Origin: Lachnospiraceae bacterium UBA2860
GTDB lineage: Bacteria > Bacillota > Clostridia > Lachnospirales > Lachnospiraceae
Length of the DNA: 16,285 nt
Direction of reading: 5' to 3'
Assembly (NCBI GenBank): GCA_002350625.1
Contig: DEFE01000032.1
Location: 807-17,091 of the forward strand
Part shown: in pieces, positions 14,252 to 16,285 of the stretch
Position numbering within the stretch: the stretch's first letter is position 1
How the letters are laid out: every line of letters begins with the position of its first letter
Program-made: the position numbers and the translations under genes
The notes under the pieces: model-generated
Databases searched by the model: none
What the model saw: the letters and a program-made list of their open reading frames with translations, nothing else
Told to the model about the DNA's origin: nothing

Positions 14252-14273
14252 AGGCAGCTCTTTTCCGACGCAT
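14229..14273 (-). CDS. possible 14-codon upstream ORF overlapping the degV start
   Basis: An ATG at 14271-14273 with AGGAG about 8 nt upstream opens a 14-codon frame (MRRKRAAYEISDCT) that passes through the degV ATG in another frame and stops at 14229-14231. Its ribosome binding site is better than that of degV. It could couple or reduce degV translation. It may equally be chance; only the sequence arrangement is seen. Confidence 0.25.
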   Translation of the reverse strand: MRRKRAAYEISDCT

Positions 14274-14345
14274 CCGGCAGCTCCTGTCCCCAAAAGACCT
14301 TCGTTGCTGTCATAACCGTCTTACATAGTTTTTAATACTATAAAA

Positions 14346-14374
14346 ATCTTAGCATGTTTTACTGCGGCAGGCAA
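14346..14374 (-). promoter_or_regulatory. probable promoter of degV
   Basis: On the minus strand TTGCCT (14369-14374), a 17-nt spacer and TAAGAT (14346-14351) with a preceding TGC (extended -10) lie about 90 nt upstream of the degV start. Each hexamer matches consensus at 4 of 6 positions, and the spacing is ideal. Confidence 0.5.
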
Positions 14375-14414
14375 CCATTTCATTGCTGCCGCCTTGCACA
14401 ACTTGCATCATTGA

Positions 14415-14425
14415 TATACTATAAT
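14415..14425 (+). promoter_or_regulatory. overlapping -10-like elements just before the 172 aa gene
   Basis: TATACT (14415-14420) and TATAAT (14420-14425) share one base and lie directly upstream of the ATG at 14429. A TTGCAC at 14394-14399 is 15 nt from the first, which is short for a -35. Use of the first would start transcription at or next to the ATG. The elements are seen; promoter function is inferred. Confidence 0.4.
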
Positions 14426-14428
14426 GGC

Positions 14429-14947
14429 ATGATTGCATTACAGATACTGGATATCAAGAAATTTATGTCGGCATTTCTCATCGGTTCCCTCTTTGACCGC
14501 TATGCCCTGATCGAGGCGCAGATCACGACCTTCTGCACCTTCTCCATCGACGGCCGCATGGAAAAGCTTTTTTATGAGAACCGCACGGGAGACGCCGCCG
14601 AGGACGAGGAAGATGACGGCGCCCCCTTGCAGTACGTTCCCTTTGAACAGCTGCGGCCGTACTGCCTGTCTGTCATCAAGGGAAAGCACACGCCTCTCTT
14701 CTTCAAATTCGTCTTCTTCTACCCGAAAGAAGAACTGCCGGCCTTCATCAAAGCAGCGGCGCCTCAAACCGACCCGGACCTGATTTCGGGTCTGTGTCTC
14801 AATCTGCGCTTTGACGGCAGCACGCTCACACTCACCACAGGCACCTCGATGAAGGTCTTCACGACTGACCGGACGATCGACCGCGCCTGGGACGAAAAGG
14901 TGCGGCAGCTCCTCATCAGTCAGAACATCCTCGTCTCGGAGGTCTGA
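14429..14947 (+). CDS. conserved protein of unknown function (172 aa), DUF5721-like
   Basis: I recognise this only as resembling an uncharacterised Lachnospiraceae family (I believe DUF5721). The 172 aa product has no signal peptide or clear membrane segment. It starts MIALQILDIKKFMSAFL, then ITTFCTFSIDGRMEKLFY, an acidic linker GDAAEDEEDDG at about 54-64, a hydrophobic FFKFVFFYP near 91-99 and a beta-rich end LTLTTGTSMKVFTTD. The frame is open to an ATG at 14354, but the N-terminus at 14429 looks like the family. No ribosome binding site precedes it, and TATACT/TATAAT sequences end only 3 to 8 nt upstream, so the mRNA may be leaderless or the real start may be the ATG at 14465. It lies divergent from degV and convergent with htpG. 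Confidence 0.8.
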   Translation: MIALQILDIKKFMSAFLIGSLFDRYALIEAQITTFCTFSIDGRMEKLFYENRTGDAAEDEEDDGAPLQYVPFEQLRPYCLSVIKGKHTPLFFKFVFFYPKEELPAFIKAAAPQTDPDLISGLCLNLRFDGSTLTLTTGTSMKVFTTDRTIDRAWDEKVRQLLISQNILVSEV

Positions 14948-15010
14948 CCGCGCCTCCCTTCAGCATGGCCTGAAGAATCCGGCGGAGAAAACATACCGAA
15001 GCATCCATCA

Positions 15011-15041
15011 AAAAGAAGCTCCCTGAAGAGGAGCTTCTTTT
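15011..15041. terminator. bidirectional terminator between convergent genes
   Basis: A perfect 12-bp stem AAAAGAAGCTCC/GGAGCTTCTTTT with a 7-nt loop lies between the plus-strand 172 aa gene and minus-strand htpG. Each strand ends the stem in a T-run (TTTT on plus, TTTTT on minus), so it can stop transcription from both sides. Confidence 0.85.
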
Positions 15042-15078
15042 CGTTGTCGGCACTTCCTGTCATTACCAAAGCTGTTTA

Positions 15079-15118
15079 CGATAACGGCAGCTTCTTATCA
15101 TTATCGCAGCTTCCTATC
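15079..15118. repeat. short imperfect direct repeat and inverted repeat just after the htpG stop
   Basis: CGGCAGCTTCTTATC (15085-15099) and TCGCAGCTTCCTATC (15104-15118) match at 12 of 15 positions with a 19-bp period. CGATAA (15079-15084) and TTATCG (15101-15106) also form an inverted repeat. There are only two copies. This is probably local 3'-untranslated sequence of htpG with no known role. Confidence 0.4.
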
Positions 15119-15121
15119 TTT

Positions 15122-16285
15122 TTATTTTGTGAGCAGCATCATGATCTCATTGGAGCGCTTCATGAACTTCGTCATCTCCTCCTGCGTCAGCGGATGCTGG
15201 GAAATTCTCGCCAGATCGTAAAGCTGCGCGCAGATCACCGGGACAGCCTGCGACTTCTTATGCGCCAGAACAAACTTGACGAGCGGGTGGTTCGCATTTA
15301 AGACCAACGTCTCTCCCTCGCCCGCGCCGGCCATATCGGCCATGCCGTACATCCGCATCATATCCTGCATGCGTCTCGACTCCTCGGAGAGAGTCACGAT
15401 CGCCGCCACATCGTCGTCCTTCATGTTTTCGACGCGCACGTCCAGCTTGTCGTTGCCAAGATGCTTGCGGAATGTCTCCGTCAGCGCGTCCGCATCCTCC
15501 TTAAGGACCTCTTCGCCGCCCTTAAAGTCCTCGGCCAGCTGCGAGTCGATCCGGGCAAAACGGATATGCTCGTTGCGCATCTCCAGCTGCTGAATAAACG
15601 GCTGGTCAATATTTTCCTTAAGGATTACGGCGTCCTTGCTGTTCTTCCGGAACATAGCGACGTACTGTGCCTGCTGCACCTCGTCCGTGACATAATAGAC
15701 GGTCTCCTTCTCGGGCTCTTTCGGCTCTTCGGCCTGCCCCTCCTTCTCCTCCGTCACCTCTTCCTTTGTCCCGGCGTCCGCATCCGGAGCTGCATCCTGC
15801 TGCTCTTCTCCGCCGGCTTCTCCCTCCGGCTTTGCCTCATCCTCCTCCGAAGGCGCGGCTATGCCGTTCTTCTCCTCATACTCCTTCAGGGTCAGATACT
15901 TGCCGTCCAGATCCTTAAAGAGCATATAGTCCATCATCTTGTCCGCGAACTTATTGTCCCTGATGCAGCCGAACTTAATGAACGGACTGATATCGTCCCA
16001 GTTCTTCTCGTAATTCTCGCGGTCCGTCTTGCACATGCCGGAAAGCTTGTCCGCCATCTTTCTCGAGATATACTCGGCGATCTTCTTAACCGTGCCGTCA
16101 TTCTGCAGCGCCGAGCGGGACACATTGAGCGGGAGATCCGGGCAGTCAATCACGCCCTTCAGCGTCATCAGGAATTCAGGGATGACCTCCTTGATATTAT
16201 CCGCGATGAACACCTGATTATTGTACAGCTTGATCTGCGCCTCCAGCGCGTCATATTCCGTATTGATCTTCGGGAAGTAGAGAAT
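15122..16285 (-). CDS. htpG: molecular chaperone HtpG (Hsp90), C-terminal part, cut by window edge
   Basis: HtpG is the bacterial Hsp90, a cytoplasmic dimeric ATP-driven chaperone. The frame enters from the right edge and gives 387 codons of the middle and C-terminal domains; the N-terminal ATPase domain is outside the window. Diagnostic middle-domain segments are KLYNNQVFIADN at about 19-30, GVIDCPDLPLNVSRSALQ at about 44-61, and FIKFGCIRDNKF near 102-113. The C-terminal dimerisation part ends near VICAQLYDLARISQHPLTQEEM. Between LKEYEEKNGIA and TVYYVTDEVQQAQY there is an acidic low-complexity insert of about 50 residues (15704-15853) that E. coli HtpG lacks. It ends in TAA at 15122-15124, facing a bidirectional terminator. 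Confidence 0.95.
   Translation of the reverse strand: MLYFPKINTEYDALEAQIKLYNNQVFIADNIKEVIPEFLMTLKGVIDCPDLPLNVSRSALQNDGTVKKIAEYISRKMADKLSGMCKTDRENYEKNWDDISPFIKFGCIRDNKFADKMMDYMLFKDLDGKYLTLKEYEEKNGIAAPSEEDEAKPEGEAGGEEQQDAAPDADAGTKEEVTEEKEGQAEEPKEPEKETVYYVTDEVQQAQYVAMFRKNSKDAVILKENIDQPFIQQLEMRNEHIRFARIDSQLAEDFKGGEEVLKEDADALTETFRKHLGNDKLDVRVENMKDDDVAAIVTLSEESRRMQDMMRMYGMADMAGAGEGETLVLNANHPLVKFVLAHKKSQAVPVICAQLYDLARISQHPLTQEEMTKFMKRSNEIMMLLTK

Noticed and set aside
1..16285. Mobile elements, CRISPR arrays, tRNA or rRNA genes
   Set aside because: No transposase, integrase, regular spaced repeats or cloverleaf-like sequence was seen; base composition looks even along the window.

Overview
This 16.3 kb window is ordinary chromosomal DNA of a Gram-positive anaerobe, most probably a Clostridia member of the Lachnospiraceae type with fairly high GC. 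The evidence is a ClpC ATPase next to RadA, a class 1B dihydroorotate dehydrogenase (PyrK+PyrD), a long type-2 PyrF, a rubredoxin, a DegV protein, strong AGGAGG-type ribosome binding sites, sigma-A-like promoters, and several small proteins of a kind I associate with Lachnospiraceae. I cannot name a genus. I see no mobile element, CRISPR array, tRNA or rRNA.

Layout, following transcription on the minus strand from right to left: (1) the C-terminal part of the Hsp90 chaperone HtpG, cut by the right window edge; (2) a plus-strand gene of unknown function (172 aa) that meets htpG at a bidirectional terminator; (3) degV and a small one-TM membrane protein with its own promoter; (4) a plus-strand cold-shock gene with a strong promoter, a leader of about 135 nt and a strong terminator; (5) divergent from it, a nucleotide-biosynthesis cluster of ten genes, pyrC-pyrF-pyrK-pyrD-pyrE-(membrane protein)-purE-purM-purN-purD, in which no gap exceeds 61 nt and four junctions are 4-bp ATGA overlaps; (6) rubredoxin; (7) the stress/repair set clpC-(unknown 136 aa protein)-radA, with radA cut by the left edge.

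The pyr genes cover dihydroorotase, dihydroorotate dehydrogenase, orotate phosphoribosyltransferase and OMP decarboxylase, that is, pyrimidine synthesis from carbamoyl-aspartate to UMP. The pur genes cover GAR synthetase, GAR transformylase, AIR synthetase and AIR carboxylase/mutase, which is only part of the purine pathway. The remaining steps (pyrB/carAB, purF, purL, purC, purB, purH and any purK) must lie elsewhere.

Most of the window is textbook metabolism and proteostasis. I did not find a clearly new biological system. The points most worth a second look are the fused pyr-pur transcription unit with an uncharacterised membrane protein inside it, the 50-residue acidic insert inside HtpG, ClpC standing without ctsR/mcsA/mcsB, the unknown protein translationally coupled to RadA, a possible 14-codon upstream ORF in front of degV, and a possible leaderless start for the 172 aa plus-strand gene.
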